In this document: in pieces, positions 5,557 to 5,912 of the stretch
Layout of the letters: every line of letters starts with the position of its first letter
Numbering within the stretch: position 1 is the first letter of the stretch
Source: Cohaesibacteraceae bacterium
GTDB taxonomy: Bacteria; Pseudomonadota; Alphaproteobacteria; Rhizobiales; Cohaesibacteraceae
NCBI GenBank assembly: GCA_016764535.1
Contig: JAESRR010000070.1
Span: 1-5,912, forward strand
Reading direction: 5' to 3'
Length of the DNA stretch: 5,912 nt
Notes under the pieces: generated by a model
The model's database searches: none
What the model saw: the letters and a program-made list of their open reading frames with translations, nothing else
What the model was told of the DNA's origin: nothing
Program-made: the position numbers and the translations under genes

Positions 5557-5593
5557 CTGCCTGGATCAGGAGACAATGTTGCTAGGTTCAACG

Positions 5594-5912
5594 ATGCATC
5601 ACTGCCGGAATGGATTACTTTCATTTTTCTGTGTACTGATTTCCTGTCTTTTGATGTTGATGAACGTTTCCAGTGCAACGTCCCAGCCCGTTCCCAAGCC
5701 ACGCCCGTCGCAAAATTCAACAAGCGTTTTTGCAAACATTCATGTTGATGACGTCGGTTCTTTGCTGAACGTGATACCCAGCCCTCGTCCGGCCAATATC
5801 GCTGTTGGATTTCAGACGGCTATCCTGTCGCCATCAAAACCAAAAACCACCACAATATCCCCCGCATTGGTCTCTGTGCCAACCGGCATTGCTTCATCCG
5901 TTTTAACTTCCA
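5594..5912 (+). CDS. Secreted Pro/Ser/Thr-rich protein, 5' part only; probably a lytic murein transglycosylase
   Basis: From this ATG 106 codons stay open to the window end. The first 28 residues form a signal peptide: HHCRNG, then a hydrophobic run LLSFFCVLISCLLMLM, then NVSSA with likely cleavage after A28. The mature start is PVPKPRP followed by a low-complexity Ser/Thr/Pro stretch (IPSPRP, SPSKPKTTT), so it is exported and probably begins with a linker. No catalytic motif is visible. The transglycosylase call rests on position: genes for Slt-type lytic transglycosylases sit beside dapA in Alphaproteobacteria as I recall, and often begin with such proline-rich segments. Start is uncertain: 5534 (no ribosome-binding site), 5576 (AGGAG at 5568-5572 but only 3 nt away) and 5594 (AGGT, about 6 nt away, best signal peptide) are in one frame. 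LISC at 15-18 resembles a lipobox but lies inside the hydrophobic run. Confidence 0.6.
   Translation, partial: MHHCRNGLLSFFCVLISCLLMLMNVSSATSQPVPKPRPSQNSTSVFANIHVDDVGSLLNVIPSPRPANIAVGFQTAILSPSKPKTTTISPALVSVPTGIASSVLTS

Noticed and set aside
5639..5650. LISC lipobox (codons 15-18) making the partial protein a lipoprotein
   Set aside because: The cysteine sits in the middle of the hydrophobic run, with LLMLM after it, and a good signal peptidase I site (SSA) follows, so ordinary secretion fits better.

Overview
The window looks like core chromosome of an alphaproteobacterium of moderate GC content, with AT-rich gaps between genes. Three things point there. The Rsh protein has the MMRQYELVER start and the RFKD...PKQNDYRSLHTT synthetase segment that I know from alphaproteobacterial Rsh proteins. 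The omega subunit carries a long acidic C-terminal extension. The gene order rsh, rpoZ, NYN/DUF88, smpB, dapA, putative lytic transglycosylase is one I recall from that class. I cannot name a genus from this sequence.

Layout. Bases 1-2074 (minus strand) hold a nearly complete rsh, a bifunctional (p)ppGpp synthetase/hydrolase cut by the window edge inside its C-terminal ACT domain. Bases 2239-2640 (minus) hold rpoZ. A strong intrinsic terminator at 2187-2215 lies between the two, so rsh probably has its own promoter. An AT-rich gap of about 600 bp (2641-3236) with several inverted repeats and no convincing gene separates rpoZ from a divergent NYN-domain gene (3237-3857, plus), a putative metal-dependent RNase. 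A 119-bp convergent gap with a CGTACG-based dyad follows. Then comes the dapA-smpB pair on the minus strand (5355 to 3977), which are 14 bp apart, with the smpB ribosome-binding site touching the dapA stop codon. Divergent from dapA, a secreted proline-rich protein begins on the plus strand near 5594 and runs off the end. By position it is probably a soluble lytic murein transglycosylase, but its catalytic domain is outside the window.

How the genes fit together. Rsh makes and degrades (p)ppGpp. Omega forms one side of the ppGpp-binding site 1 of RNA polymerase in E. coli. SmpB works with tmRNA in ribosome rescue. DapA supplies the diaminopimelate/lysine branch used for peptidoglycan, which a transglycosylase would remodel. 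The NYN protein is the one gene without an assigned biological role. This is mostly ordinary, conserved housekeeping sequence: I found no mobile element, CRISPR array, tRNA, rRNA or defence cassette. The parts worth a second look are the NYN gene and its long upstream region, the short overlapping upstream reading frames, the dyads in the gaps and the lost cysteine motif in Rsh.
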